Positions 16,791-24,878 of a stretch of 46,086 nucleotides of DNA are shown one piece after another (the first letter of the stretch is position 1; each line of letters starts with the position of its first letter). The stretch covers positions 1 through 46,086 of the forward strand of contig NZ_JADYTF010000013.1 of assembly GCF_021530995.1 (NCBI RefSeq), given 5' to 3'. The stretch is from Bacteroides caecigallinarum. Lineage in GTDB: Bacteria > Bacteroidota > Bacteroidia > Bacteroidales > Bacteroidaceae. The notes beneath the pieces are model-generated. The model did no database searches and was not told the DNA's origin. It saw nothing but the letters and a program-made list of their open reading frames with translations. The position numbers and the translations under genes were made by a program.

Positions 16791-17623
16791 CTGTATAACA
16801 TCGACTGGCTTGGAGCTGCACTATGGGTAGTATTTCTATTCTCAGTGGTATTTATATGTATATACGGTGAATACTATGACTGGTTCGACAGCTCTGAAAT
16901 TCGTGCATGTGCCGTGATTGCAGTAATATGTCTGCTGATGAACTTCAACCGCATGCAGACTCTGAAGCGTCCATACATAGAGCCGGAGGTGTTTACATAT
17001 TCCAAGTTCCCTATCATACTGTTGTTGTTCCTGGTGCTCTGTATATATCTTACTACGTCTACCGTATTACAAACACTCTTCATGAGTTCTATTCTGAAAT
17101 ACGATACACTTAATTCCGTATCGCTCAAATAGAAAGTCTATACTTCCCTAATTTCATCCGTGGTATAGGATATGGAATGCTTTACATCTCATTGACCATA
17201 TTTATAGCTGTCAGTGTTCCGTTCAAGCACTTCTTCCAGGCACTATGCGTACTCAGTTTCATAAGAACAAGTATAGCTACCCCACTAGGGACAGCACTCC
17301 TGAATAGAGCAATGAGATATCTTGAGCAAGACAATATAGCCACAATAAGCCGAAACATGGACCAGGTACGCGCATGGTCAGAAAGCATTCCGATGAATAC
17401 CCTCTATAATCTGATAAAGACACAGACTACACTGACCAGCCTTAAGGAACTTTTCGGATGGGTATGTATACAGGGCACAATTTTCCTGATTATAATAATG
17501 AGCTACCGTCTGTGGCGCGACCGCGAAGAGACATTCCGTCATCCGGTACACAAAGCTATGAATTTCCACAGAAAGGTTAAGACCAGAATGCGGAAAGGAT
17601 ACAAGACAGTTGAAAACCAATAA
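16791..17623 (+). pseudogene. MFS multidrug transporter (EmrB/DHA2-like), deleted and frameshifted
   Basis: Two pieces of one transporter in different frames. Piece 1 (16791-17132, from LYNIDWLGAALW) has transmembrane segments ending at MSSILKYDTLNSVSLK-stop. Piece 2 (about 17114-17623, from IESLYFPNFIRGIGYG) covers the C-terminal helices, including FIRTSIATPLGTALLNRA, and a basic tail. The N-terminal half, including the conserved first helices, is missing, and some tens of residues are lost between the pieces. No start codon or promoter is visible. The order AraC-TolC-MFS suggests a former tripartite drug exporter. Confidence 0.72.
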
Positions 17624-17631
17624 CCATAAAT

Positions 17632-17675
17632 TTTAAACAGTGTTTAAATAGTATTTAAACACTGTTTAAACGATA
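17632..17675. repeat. Array D: 4 x 11-bp TTTAAA repeat / 18-bp inverted repeat
   Basis: TTTAAA occurs at 17632, 17643, 17654 and 17665, exactly 11 bp apart. The same bases form a perfect inverted repeat with 18-bp arms (17632-17649 and 17653-17670) around AGT. It lies between the converging MFS relic and thrC, upstream of the thrC terminator. It has no T-run of its own. Confidence 0.85.
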
Positions 17676-17677
17676 TT

Positions 17678-17714
17678 AAAAAAGGTTGCCTAAGAAAAAA
17701 TCTTAAACAACCTT
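17678..17714 (-). terminator. terminator of the thr operon
   Basis: On the minus strand the stem AAGGTTG (17708-17714) / CAACCTT (17682-17688), with an inner partly paired TTAAG/CTTA helix, is followed by TTTTAATA. It lies 25 bases beyond the thrC stop. Confidence 0.8.
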
Positions 17715-17738
17715 ACAGAATTATTTATAAGTTATGAA

Positions 17739-19040
17739 TCATTGTTTCATCAAATACTCCTTGAAAGAAGCGAAATCCTTGCTCATAGGCACGCTGAGTT
17801 TCTTTCCGCGCATAAACTCCTGAAGTTTCTCAGGAATCTTCACTTCTGCACCAATAATGTTCTGCACAGTTTGAAGAAATTTTGCAGGATGGGCAGTTTC
17901 CAGGAATACACCTGTTTCACCCGGCTGCAAGTCTTCTGCCAATGCACGATATCCGCATGCTCCATGAGGGTCGAGCAGATAGCCTGTTTCCTCATAAACC
18001 TTCTGCACAGTCTCACTTATCTGTTCGTCAGTATAAGTTTCGCCAGAGATTTCTGCAGCTATCGCATCATGACTTCCACCGTATAGGTCAAGAATACGTG
18101 CAAAGTTACTTGGATCGCCAACATCCATCGCATTTGCGATAGTAGCTATGGAAGGACGTGGATTATATTCTCCTGTCTTCAGATATTGATAGAAGATGTC
18201 GTTACGGTTATTGGCTGCAATGAAACGTTTGATAGGCAATCCCATCTTCTTTCCGAACAGTCCGGCTGTGATGTTTCCGAAATTACCGCTTGGAACACAA
18301 ACAACAAGATTGTCAGCCAGTCCCTGTTTCTTCATCTGTGCGTATGCATAGAAATAATAGAATGACTGAGGAAGGAAGCGTGCCACATTGATAGAGTTGG
18401 CAGAAGTGAGCTGCATGTGAGCATTAAGTTCCTTGTCCATAAATGCATTCTTCACCAAAGCCTGACAGTCATCGAATGTACCGTCCACCTCGATTGCAGT
18501 AATATTCTTTCCGAGGGTAGTGAACTGTTTTTCCTGAATTTCGCTCACTTTACCTTTAGGATACAGTACATAAACATGGATACCTTCTACTCCTAGGAAA
18601 CCATTTGCCACAGCACTACCTGTATCACCTGATGTAGCTACAAGCACGTTTACCTCCTTCTTGCCTTCCTTACGGATGAAATATCCCAAAAGTCGTGCCA
18701 TGAAACGTCCGCCAACATCCTTGAATGCCAAAGTAGGACCATGGAAAAGTTCCAGTGAATAAATATTGTCTTTAACCTTTACGGCAGGAACATCAAAGTT
18801 CAATGTATCATAAACAATGTGTTTCAAAGTCTCTGCAGGAACATCCTCACCGAAGAAAGCGTCAGCCACACGGTAGGCTATTTCCTGAAACGAAAGGTTT
18901 TCTATCTCGTCAAAGAATGATTTTGGCAAAGGCTTTATCTCGTAAGGCATGTACAGACCTTTGTCCGATGCCAGACCTTTTACCACTGCTTCTTCCAGCG
19001 ATGCGTCCGAAGCCTGTTTGTTTGTACTGTAATATTTCAT
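17739..19040 (-). CDS. thrC: threonine synthase
   Basis: PLP enzyme converting O-phosphohomoserine to threonine, last step of the pathway; 433 residues. The N-terminal YYSTNKQASDASLEEAVVKGLASDKGLYMP is typical. The PLP lysine is in PTLAFKDVGGRFMAR (about residue 106), and the phosphate-binding VCVPSGNFGNITAG is present. Start: ATG 19040 gives the family N-terminus; an upstream frame reaches 19067 but would overlap the apgM stop. Third gene of the thrA-apgM-thrC operon, 16 bases after apgM. Confidence 0.95.
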   Translation of the reverse strand: MKYYSTNKQASDASLEEAVVKGLASDKGLYMPYEIKPLPKSFFDEIENLSFQEIAYRVADAFFGEDVPAETLKHIVYDTLNFDVPAVKVKDNIYSLELFHGPTLAFKDVGGRFMARLLGYFIRKEGKKEVNVLVATSGDTGSAVANGFLGVEGIHVYVLYPKGKVSEIQEKQFTTLGKNITAIEVDGTFDDCQALVKNAFMDKELNAHMQLTSANSINVARFLPQSFYYFYAYAQMKKQGLADNLVVCVPSGNFGNITAGLFGKKMGLPIKRFIAANNRNDIFYQYLKTGEYNPRPSIATIANAMDVGDPSNFARILDLYGGSHDAIAAEISGETYTDEQISETVQKVYEETGYLLDPHGACGYRALAEDLQPGETGVFLETAHPAKFLQTVQNIIGAEVKIPEKLQEFMRGKKLSVPMSKDFASFKEYLMKQ

Positions 19041-19056
19041 AACACTAACTTGTTTT

Positions 19057-20274
19057 TCATTTATCATTATTCATAAATTCATTCATAAACTCGTCCCTTT
19101 CCATTGTACCATACACTCCGGATTTGCAGGAAATCTCATCGTATGTCTGTACGCTGTCAGGCTCAATGCCCGGATAATAGATCAGGAAAGGAACAGGCTC
19201 ATTGGTATGAGTGCGATGCTCGCATGGTGTAGGATGGTCAGGAAGTACGGCAATAGCGACAGGCTCATCCCAGTCCTTTACAGCCTCATATATCGGACCT
19301 ACCGCACGTTTATCCAGATTTTCTATAGTCTGAAGTTTTAAATTCACATCTCCTTCATGTCCGGCTTCATCGCTTGCCTCAATATGCAGATAAACAAAAT
19401 CATCCGTCTTCAAGGCCTCGATTGCAGCAGCTGCCTTTCCTTCATAATTAGTATTATAAAGTCCTGTAGCACCTTCCACATCTATACATCTCAATCCGGC
19501 ATAACGTCCGATACCACGAATAAGATCTACAGCGGTTATCACAGAACCTTTCTTTATCTGAGGATATTTCTGTGACAATGGTTCCATCTTAGGTCTGTAG
19601 CCAGGACTCCATGGCCAGATACTGTTGGCAGGATCCTTGCCTTCAGCTATACGTTTCAGATTAACCGGATGAGATGCCAGCAGTTCCTGAGATTTAAGAA
19701 TAAGTGCATTCAGCAAATCTGCTGTTTCCTGAGCCTCCGGACATTCAGCCTTAATCATATTAGGGCGGAACGGCTGCATAGGAATGTCATGAGGCGGAAC
19801 GCAATGAAGATGCTTGTTACCGCCTTTTATTACCAGAAGATGACGGTACTGAACACCTGTATAGAAATGTATCCTGTCAGTACCAAGTCGTTCTTCAAGG
19901 AATTTAATAAGTTCGTCAGCCTCTTCCGTCGTGATATGTCCTGCCGAATGATTTTTAAGAGTTTCTCCTTCCACACATATAATATTGCAACGCATAGCCA
20001 TATCTCCCGGCTCAAGGTCAACACCGATGCTTGCAGCTTCAAGCACTCCGCGTCCCTCATACACCGTAGGCAAGTCATATCCCATTACCGACATGTTTGC
20101 AACCTCGCTGCCGGGATGAAAACCGTCGGCTACTGTCTTCAGCATACCGGTACGTCCCATAGCTGCAAGCTTATCCATATATGGAGTCTTTGCGTATTGC
20201 AATAAAGTCTTATCCCCAAGGGCAGGTACGGACCAGTCCGCCATACCATCACCCAGAATTATTATGTGTTTCAT
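19057..20274 (-). CDS. phosphoglycerate mutase-like proposed homoserine kinase (ApgM family)
   Basis: A 405-residue alkaline-phosphatase-superfamily protein. Metal/active-site segments: IIILGDGMADW at the N-terminus, SEVANMSVMGYD with the likely nucleophile S62, and the C-terminal LPDHPTPCEHRTHTNEP with metal-binding His and Asp. By sequence it is cofactor-independent phosphoglycerate mutase type. It is wedged between thrA and thrC, and the window has no GHMP-type ThrB, so it most likely supplies the homoserine kinase step; families of this kind have been proposed for that role. It starts 15 bases after thrA, so the operon is tight. Confidence 0.85.
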   Translation of the reverse strand: MKHIIILGDGMADWSVPALGDKTLLQYAKTPYMDKLAAMGRTGMLKTVADGFHPGSEVANMSVMGYDLPTVYEGRGVLEAASIGVDLEPGDMAMRCNIICVEGETLKNHSAGHITTEEADELIKFLEERLGTDRIHFYTGVQYRHLLVIKGGNKHLHCVPPHDIPMQPFRPNMIKAECPEAQETADLLNALILKSQELLASHPVNLKRIAEGKDPANSIWPWSPGYRPKMEPLSQKYPQIKKGSVITAVDLIRGIGRYAGLRCIDVEGATGLYNTNYEGKAAAAIEALKTDDFVYLHIEASDEAGHEGDVNLKLQTIENLDKRAVGPIYEAVKDWDEPVAIAVLPDHPTPCEHRTHTNEPVPFLIYYPGIEPDSVQTYDEISCKSGVYGTMERDEFMNEFMNNDK

Positions 20275-20289
20275 ATTGTCCAGTTGTAT

Positions 20290-22722
20290 TTATATATTCG
20301 CTATACTCATGATGTCGGCAAATACACCCGCTGCCGTAACACTTGCTCCGGCACCATATCCCTGAATGAGCATAGGATATTCATTATATCGTTCAGTAGT
20401 AATAAGTATAATATTGTTTGTTCCCTCAAGATTATAGAAAGGATGATTAGCGCCAACTTCCTGAAGAGAAACACTACCCTTTCCGTTTTCAAGTTTGGCA
20501 ACAAATCTCCATCTCTTGTTGTTTGCTTCAAGCTCTTTACGTTTAGCCTCGAAATCAGCATCCAGCTTGCTGATGTTCTTCCAGAAATCATCAATAGTGC
20601 CTTCGAAGAACTCATCAGGTATAAAAAGATTTTTCTCCACATCTTCCTGATTGAGTCTATATCCAGCCTCGCGTGCAAGAATAACCAGCTTTCTGATAAC
20701 ATCTTTTCCGCTAAGGTCTATTCTTGGATCAGGTTCTGAATATCCGCCTTCCTTGGCCAGACGTATAGTCTCGCTCAAAGGAACGTCACTGCTCAACTTA
20801 TTGAAAATGAAATTCAATGTACCGCTCACTACAGCTTCGATTCTCAGAATCTTGTCACCGCTATTGATAAGGTCATTTATGGTATTGATTACCGGAAGAC
20901 CTGCTCCCACATTTGTCTCAAACAGGAATTTAACACCACGCTGACGGGCTATCTGCTTCAGTTCTTCATAAATTTCATATTCAGAAGATGCCGCAATCTT
21001 ATTGGCAGCCACAACAGCTATATTATGACTAAGGAAATCCTTATACAGACCAGCTATGGCAGGGCTTGCAGTACAATCGACAAACACCGAATTGAATATA
21101 TTCATACCTATAATCTCATCGTGAAGCACCTGCGGTGATGAAGGAATACCATTCTCCTCAAGTTCCTTACGGTAATTCTCAAGGTCTATACCTCGACGTG
21201 TGAAATATGCCTGATGTCCGTTTGCTATACCTACAACTCTCAGACGCAAACCACGTTCCTTCATAAGTTTTTCCTGCTGACCGTGAATCTGCTCAATCAG
21301 ACTGTTTCCTACCGTACCAATACCGCATATGAAAAGATTCAGTACCTGGTACTCAGACAAGAAAAAAGAATCATGGATTACGTTAAGCGTCTTACGTAAT
21401 GACTCAGCCTCTACAACAAAAGATATATTGGTTTCCGAAGCACCCTGAGCACAAGCTATCACGTTGATACCGTTACGTCCCAGAGTACCGAACAGCTTAC
21501 CGGCGATACCAGGAGTATGTTTCATGTTCTCACCGACAATAGCAACTGTCGCCAGATTGCCTTCTGCCATCATAGGCGAAATCTCACCCATTTCTATTTC
21601 CTTGGCAAACTCGGCATTAAGCACTTCGCAAGCCAACGCAGCATCCTCATTTCGTACACCAATTGAAGTAGAGTTTTCAGACGATGCCTGTGACACAAGG
21701 AACACACTGATACCGTTTTCGGCCAAAGTCTTGAATATACGGTGGTTAACACCAATCACGCCCACCATACCAAGACCTGTCATTGTTATAAGACAAGTAT
21801 CATTGATAGACGAAATACCCTTGATAGGTTTTGATGAATGATCAGAGTCCTGTTTGATGATAGTACCAGGAGCTTGCGGATTGAAAGTATTCTTAATAAG
21901 TACCGGTATATTCTTATGACACACAGGATATATTGTAGGAGGATATACAACCTTTGCACCAAAGTTACAAAGCTCCATAGCTTCGACATAACTCAGTTCA
22001 TTTATAGGATATGCAGTACTGATTACACGTGGGTCGGCAGTCATAAATCCGTCAACGTCTGTCCATATTTCCAGAATATCGGCATCAAGCGCTGCGGCAA
22101 TAATGGCAGCTGTATAGTCCGAACCGCCACGGCCCAAGTTAGTTACTTCACCGGTATTCTTGTCAGTAGAAATAAATCCGGGAACAAGCGAAACTTTTGG
22201 AAGCTCCACGAAAGCCTCCCTTACCAGACTGTTTGTAAGTTCGGAATCAAGGATATGTTTGTTATGCTTTTTCTCTGTCTTGATAAATTTACGAGAATCA
22301 AACCATACGGCACCTTCAATCAGAGTGGCAACTATTATGGATGACAAACGTTCGCCATAGCTTACAATGGTAGCCGAAGTCTTTGGAGACAAATCTCTGA
22401 TAAGGAAAATACCCTGGAATATGTCTTTCAGTTCGCTCAACAATTCGTTCACCCTGTCAAGGAGGATTTCCCTGTCTTTTCCAGCAGGAATAACAGTGTA
22501 AACCATTTCAATATGACGGTTCACTATTTCCTTCATTTCCCTTTCGTATGCCGAATCTCCTTCCGATGCCATTTGAGATGTTTTTATCAGCTTGTCGGTT
22601 ATACCTCCCAATGCCGATACAACAACTATGACTTTATCATCTATAGCCTCGACAATCTTTTTAACACTTAACATGCTATTGACAGAACCTACAGATGTTC
22701 CGCCGAATTTCAATACTTTCAT
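20290..22722 (-). CDS. thrA: bifunctional aspartate kinase/homoserine dehydrogenase
   Basis: An 810-residue fusion catalysing the first and third steps of the aspartate pathway to threonine, methionine and isoleucine. Aspartokinase domain at about residues 1-290 (MKVLKFGGTSVGSV at the start, FGAKVVYPPTI), two ACT regulatory domains at about 300-450 (threonine feedback in family members), then homoserine dehydrogenase with NAD(P) loop FICGIGTVGNSL (about residue 465), NVGAGLPVI and the EGGYSEPDPRIDLSGKDV active-site segment. First gene of thrA-apgM-thrC. A 260-nt leader with a Thr/Ile/Met-rich ORF and terminator (22798-22952) precedes it and probably controls it. Confidence 0.96.
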   Translation of the reverse strand: MKVLKFGGTSVGSVNSMLSVKKIVEAIDDKVIVVVSALGGITDKLIKTSQMASEGDSAYEREMKEIVNRHIEMVYTVIPAGKDREILLDRVNELLSELKDIFQGIFLIRDLSPKTSATIVSYGERLSSIIVATLIEGAVWFDSRKFIKTEKKHNKHILDSELTNSLVREAFVELPKVSLVPGFISTDKNTGEVTNLGRGGSDYTAAIIAAALDADILEIWTDVDGFMTADPRVISTAYPINELSYVEAMELCNFGAKVVYPPTIYPVCHKNIPVLIKNTFNPQAPGTIIKQDSDHSSKPIKGISSINDTCLITMTGLGMVGVIGVNHRIFKTLAENGISVFLVSQASSENSTSIGVRNEDAALACEVLNAEFAKEIEMGEISPMMAEGNLATVAIVGENMKHTPGIAGKLFGTLGRNGINVIACAQGASETNISFVVEAESLRKTLNVIHDSFFLSEYQVLNLFICGIGTVGNSLIEQIHGQQEKLMKERGLRLRVVGIANGHQAYFTRRGIDLENYRKELEENGIPSSPQVLHDEIIGMNIFNSVFVDCTASPAIAGLYKDFLSHNIAVVAANKIAASSEYEIYEELKQIARQRGVKFLFETNVGAGLPVINTINDLINSGDKILRIEAVVSGTLNFIFNKLSSDVPLSETIRLAKEGGYSEPDPRIDLSGKDVIRKLVILAREAGYRLNQEDVEKNLFIPDEFFEGTIDDFWKNISKLDADFEAKRKELEANNKRWRFVAKLENGKGSVSLQEVGANHPFYNLEGTNNIILITTERYNEYPMLIQGYGAGASVTAAGVFADIMSIANI

Positions 22723-22751
22723 ACCTTTGAGATTATTGAATAGGTTTCATT

Positions 22752-22770
22752 GTACGCCTCCAGGCAGTAC
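22752..22770 (-). other. hairpin in the thrA leader
   Basis: GTACGCCT (22752-22759) pairs with AGGCAGTAC (22762-22770), an 8-bp stem with one bulged A. It lies between the attenuator terminator and the thrA start codon (22722). There is no T-run, so it is not a terminator; it may affect thrA translation or RNA stability. Confidence 0.5.
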
Positions 22771-22797
22771 AAAAAAAATAAATGATTAAAACTTGAA

Positions 22798-22830
22798 TAA
22801 AAAAAGAAGAAAATGCTTACGTCCGTAAGC
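22798..22830 (-). terminator. attenuator terminator in the thr operon leader
   Basis: On the minus strand the perfect stem GCTTACG-GA-CGTAAGC (22815-22830) is followed by ATTTTCTTCTTTTTTTATT (22814-22797). It lies upstream of thrA and downstream of the leader ORF (22863-22952), as an attenuator must. A competing pairing is available: minus-strand TACGT (complement 22838-22842) can pair with ACGTA in the terminator's second arm. Confidence 0.75.
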
Positions 22831-22862
22831 GTGTATCACGTAGAAACACATTATATATATAC

Positions 22863-22952
22863 TCAACCCCGAGGGGTCATCCCAGTACCACATGATGTGA
22901 CGATCATACGCCCCATTCCTGATGTTGTGATATTGTTATAATGTGTAGTCAT
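22863..22952 (-). CDS. thr operon leader peptide
   Basis: A 29-codon ORF starting with ATG at 22952 and ending TGA at 22863-22865. It contains 7 threonine codons (positions 2, 3, 9, 10, 19, 23, 26), 2 isoleucines (8, 17) and 3 internal methionines (13, 16, 25); all three amino acids are end products of the pathway that thrA opens. Threonines cluster as MTTHY and NITTSG. It starts about 30 nt after the expected transcription start and is followed by an intrinsic terminator. This is the layout of ribosome-mediated attenuation; E. coli thrL is analogous but not similar in sequence. Low threonyl-tRNA should stall the ribosome and let transcription reach thrA. Confidence 0.7.
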   Translation of the reverse strand: MTTHYNNITTSGMGRMIVTSCGTGMTPRG

Positions 22953-22988
22953 TTAGATTGAAATGTTTGTTAAAAGTTTTATCGTTGG

Positions 22989-23018
22989 CAAATATAAGAA
23001 CATTTTTCTACAATCAAA
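22989..23018 (-). promoter_or_regulatory. thr operon promoter
   Basis: On the minus strand TTTG (complement 23015-23018), 18 bases, then TATATTTG (complement 22989-22996), followed by CC. This is one base short of the ideal spacing. Predicted transcription start is near 22982, giving a leader of about 260 nt before thrA. Confidence 0.78.
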
Positions 23019-23092
23019 CACTAAAAGAGATTTTTTTTGCATAAAATCCCCATTTTTTGTGACAAAATAGATAAACAAACATCTTTATATAC

Positions 23093-23127
23093 AAAAAAGG
23101 AAGATATACATAACTCATAAATCTTCC
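23093..23127 (-). terminator. second terminator after the outer membrane protein gene
   Basis: The stem GGAAGAT (23099-23105) / ATCTTCC (23121-23127) is followed on the minus strand by TTTTTTG. It lies about 35 bases beyond the first terminator and insulates the thr promoter. Confidence 0.65.
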
Positions 23128-23161
23128 CAACTGTTATATTTTTTGTTTAAAATAATATCAC

Positions 23162-23230
23162 AAAAAAAATGACAGTTCATTTTAATCAAAGCAACAAAGC
23201 GTTTCGATTAAAACGAACTGTCATTTTTTT
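23162..23230. terminator. strong terminator of the outer membrane protein gene
   Basis: A long inverted repeat, AATGACAGTTC... (23169-23187) with its complement at 23206-23225, about 20 bp with one mismatch, flanked by runs of 7-8 T on both strands. It lies 20 bases past the stop at 23247. Confidence 0.87.
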
Positions 23231-23246
23231 ATGTATGAATTATTGT

Positions 23247-23768
23247 TTAGAATGCGTATTCTATGCCAATAGAAATAGCTTCACCATCAACAAATGCTCC
23301 AAATCCATTGTTTGAACTATAGCCACGATAATCCTGACGGAATCCGGCGAAACCAACCTTAGTTATAAAGCTGAAATTGTCATTAAGCTTTACAGCCAAA
23401 CCCGGTTTTACTCCAAGCTCAAAACCTGCATCAGCATCTCTATGAGCAACTTTATTTACAGAAACACCAAACCCCATATCGAGGAACAAACGTACCATAT
23501 TGTTTTCATAATAAGAGAAACGTGCATATGGTGCGATTGCAAAAGCTGTTGTTGAAGGGCCTTCGCCTCCAGCAACATCAAGTATCAACTGTCCGCCAAC
23601 AGCCCACCTTTCATTAAGTTCGTATCCGAAGTCAGGACTGATAGAGAATGATGTTCTCTCTGTATCAGTATTTCTCCACAAACTGATTCCACCACCGATG
23701 TACATTTCCTGTGCGTATGCAGTAAGCACTGCAAACATCACGAATAAAGTCATTAATACTTTTTTCAT
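23247..23768 (-). CDS. outer membrane beta-barrel protein
   Basis: A 173-residue small porin-like protein. A signal peptide (KKVLMTLFVMFAVLTAYAQ, cleavage after AYA about residue 19) is followed by roughly eight amphipathic strands (MYIGGGISLWRN, SFSISPDFGYELN, FSFITKVGFAGFRQDY) and a C-terminal IEYAF whose final Phe is the usual outer membrane insertion signal. Function unknown. I start at ATG 23768, giving a standard KK-signal; an in-frame ATG at 23777 would add three residues. It has two terminators downstream. Confidence 0.85.
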   Translation of the reverse strand: MKKVLMTLFVMFAVLTAYAQEMYIGGGISLWRNTDTERTSFSISPDFGYELNERWAVGGQLILDVAGGEGPSTTAFAIAPYARFSYYENNMVRLFLDMGFGVSVNKVAHRDADAGFELGVKPGLAVKLNDNFSFITKVGFAGFRQDYRGYSSNNGFGAFVDGEAISIGIEYAF

Positions 23769-23891
23769 AACTCTCATTTTTTAGTTGTTAAACCATTCAG
23801 TTTTTATTTTAAGGTCAAATTTCGGAAATTTATGTTATAACCAACACTTATTTCCAAAGAAATTTAACCATAACCTTAATAATAGAACAGT

Positions 23892-24083
23892 TTATCCGTT
23901 TTTATGACGGTTTGCTCTGCGTCGGCGTATTTCTGCCTTCATCTTTGCTGCACCGGAATTATGAAGTCCGGTGATATATGTTTTCTTCTTTGCCTTAGTC
24001 TTTACCTTCTCTTCCTTTTTGGGTCCAGGTGACTTGGCTCCTTTGAAAACAATTCCTTCTGTCAATATCTTTTCTATATCCAT
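23892..24083 (-). CDS. small basic hypothetical protein
   Basis: A 63-residue lysine/arginine-rich protein (KKEEKVKTKAKKKTYITG and KAEIRRRRANRHKNG) with a short acidic start (MDIEKILTEGIVF). I do not recognise it. The strong positive charge suggests nucleic-acid or ribosome binding, which is inference. It lies 52 bases after the B3/B4-domain gene in the same direction and could be the last member of that transcript. No terminator is obvious between them. Confidence 0.55.
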   Translation of the reverse strand: MDIEKILTEGIVFKGAKSPGPKKEEKVKTKAKKKTYITGLHNSGAAKMKAEIRRRRANRHKNG

Positions 24084-24135
24084 AACCTAATATTTATAAA
24101 ATATATAACCAGTAAAAAGTATTAAATGTTCATTA

Positions 24136-24813
24136 TTAGCTAAAATAAATAATTTCAATATCAGTAGCATCAGCAAATTCTTTCATGAGGTCTACCATAA
24201 ATCCTACAGCGTCATCAAGTCCCTCTCTGCCGCTATAGGCATTCATTATAGTTAGCAGATGTGTCGTTTCGGCTGTTATTTTTGTACGCTCATTATCACT
24301 AGTAGGGGTTCCAACTCCTCCTACAGAATCACGATAAACAGGCATTCCTTCTATATTTAACTCACCACGACCTATACCTTCGTAAGGCTCGCCTGCCTTA
24401 CCTATGCCCAGAACGAGTTCATCACCATGAATTTTATCCAAATCGAATCCCCCGATGGAGTGTCCGCAGTTTATGGATGCCAGATTGATAAGATCCACCA
24501 ATGTATCTATCTGATACAATGGTATGCCACGAAGTATACGGCGGCACAAAGCCTCTGACGAAGGCCTATATCGGCTGGGATCTTTTCCACATTTCTTGTA
24601 TGCCTGACGGGTGGCCTGTATTGACGGCATATCCTTTATGGAATCGGTAGTATACTTTGAACGGTAAAGCTCTGTAAACTCATCAATACGTTTCCATAAC
24701 TCTTCATTATACCCTGAATTCTTTACATTGGCAAATACAGCAGCGCCCTGAAATTCGGGCCAAGCCTGCCTAAGATCATCGGAAACTGATATTTTAATTT
24801 TTCTATTTTCCAT
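24136..24813 (-). CDS. B3/B4 (tRNA-binding-like) domain protein
   Basis: A 225-residue cytoplasmic protein with the B3/B4 fold known from the phenylalanyl-tRNA synthetase beta chain but without any aminoacylation domain. The conserved pattern YKKCGKDPSRYRPSSEALCRRI and the following LVDLINLASINCGHSIGGFDLDKI fit this family. Stand-alone B3/B4 proteins are thought to act on mischarged tRNA or free amino acids, but that is not established for this one. It follows pgeF by 65 bases in the hpt-adk-obgE-pgeF series. Confidence 0.85.
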   Translation of the reverse strand: MENRKIKISVSDDLRQAWPEFQGAAVFANVKNSGYNEELWKRIDEFTELYRSKYTTDSIKDMPSIQATRQAYKKCGKDPSRYRPSSEALCRRILRGIPLYQIDTLVDLINLASINCGHSIGGFDLDKIHGDELVLGIGKAGEPYEGIGRGELNIEGMPVYRDSVGGVGTPTSDNERTKITAETTHLLTIMNAYSGREGLDDAVGFMVDLMKEFADATDIEIIYFS

Positions 24814-24878
24814 AATTACTTTAGATACTGTTTAATTTTACCTGTTAAACGTTATACTGAAAGTGTATTCCGCCTTAA

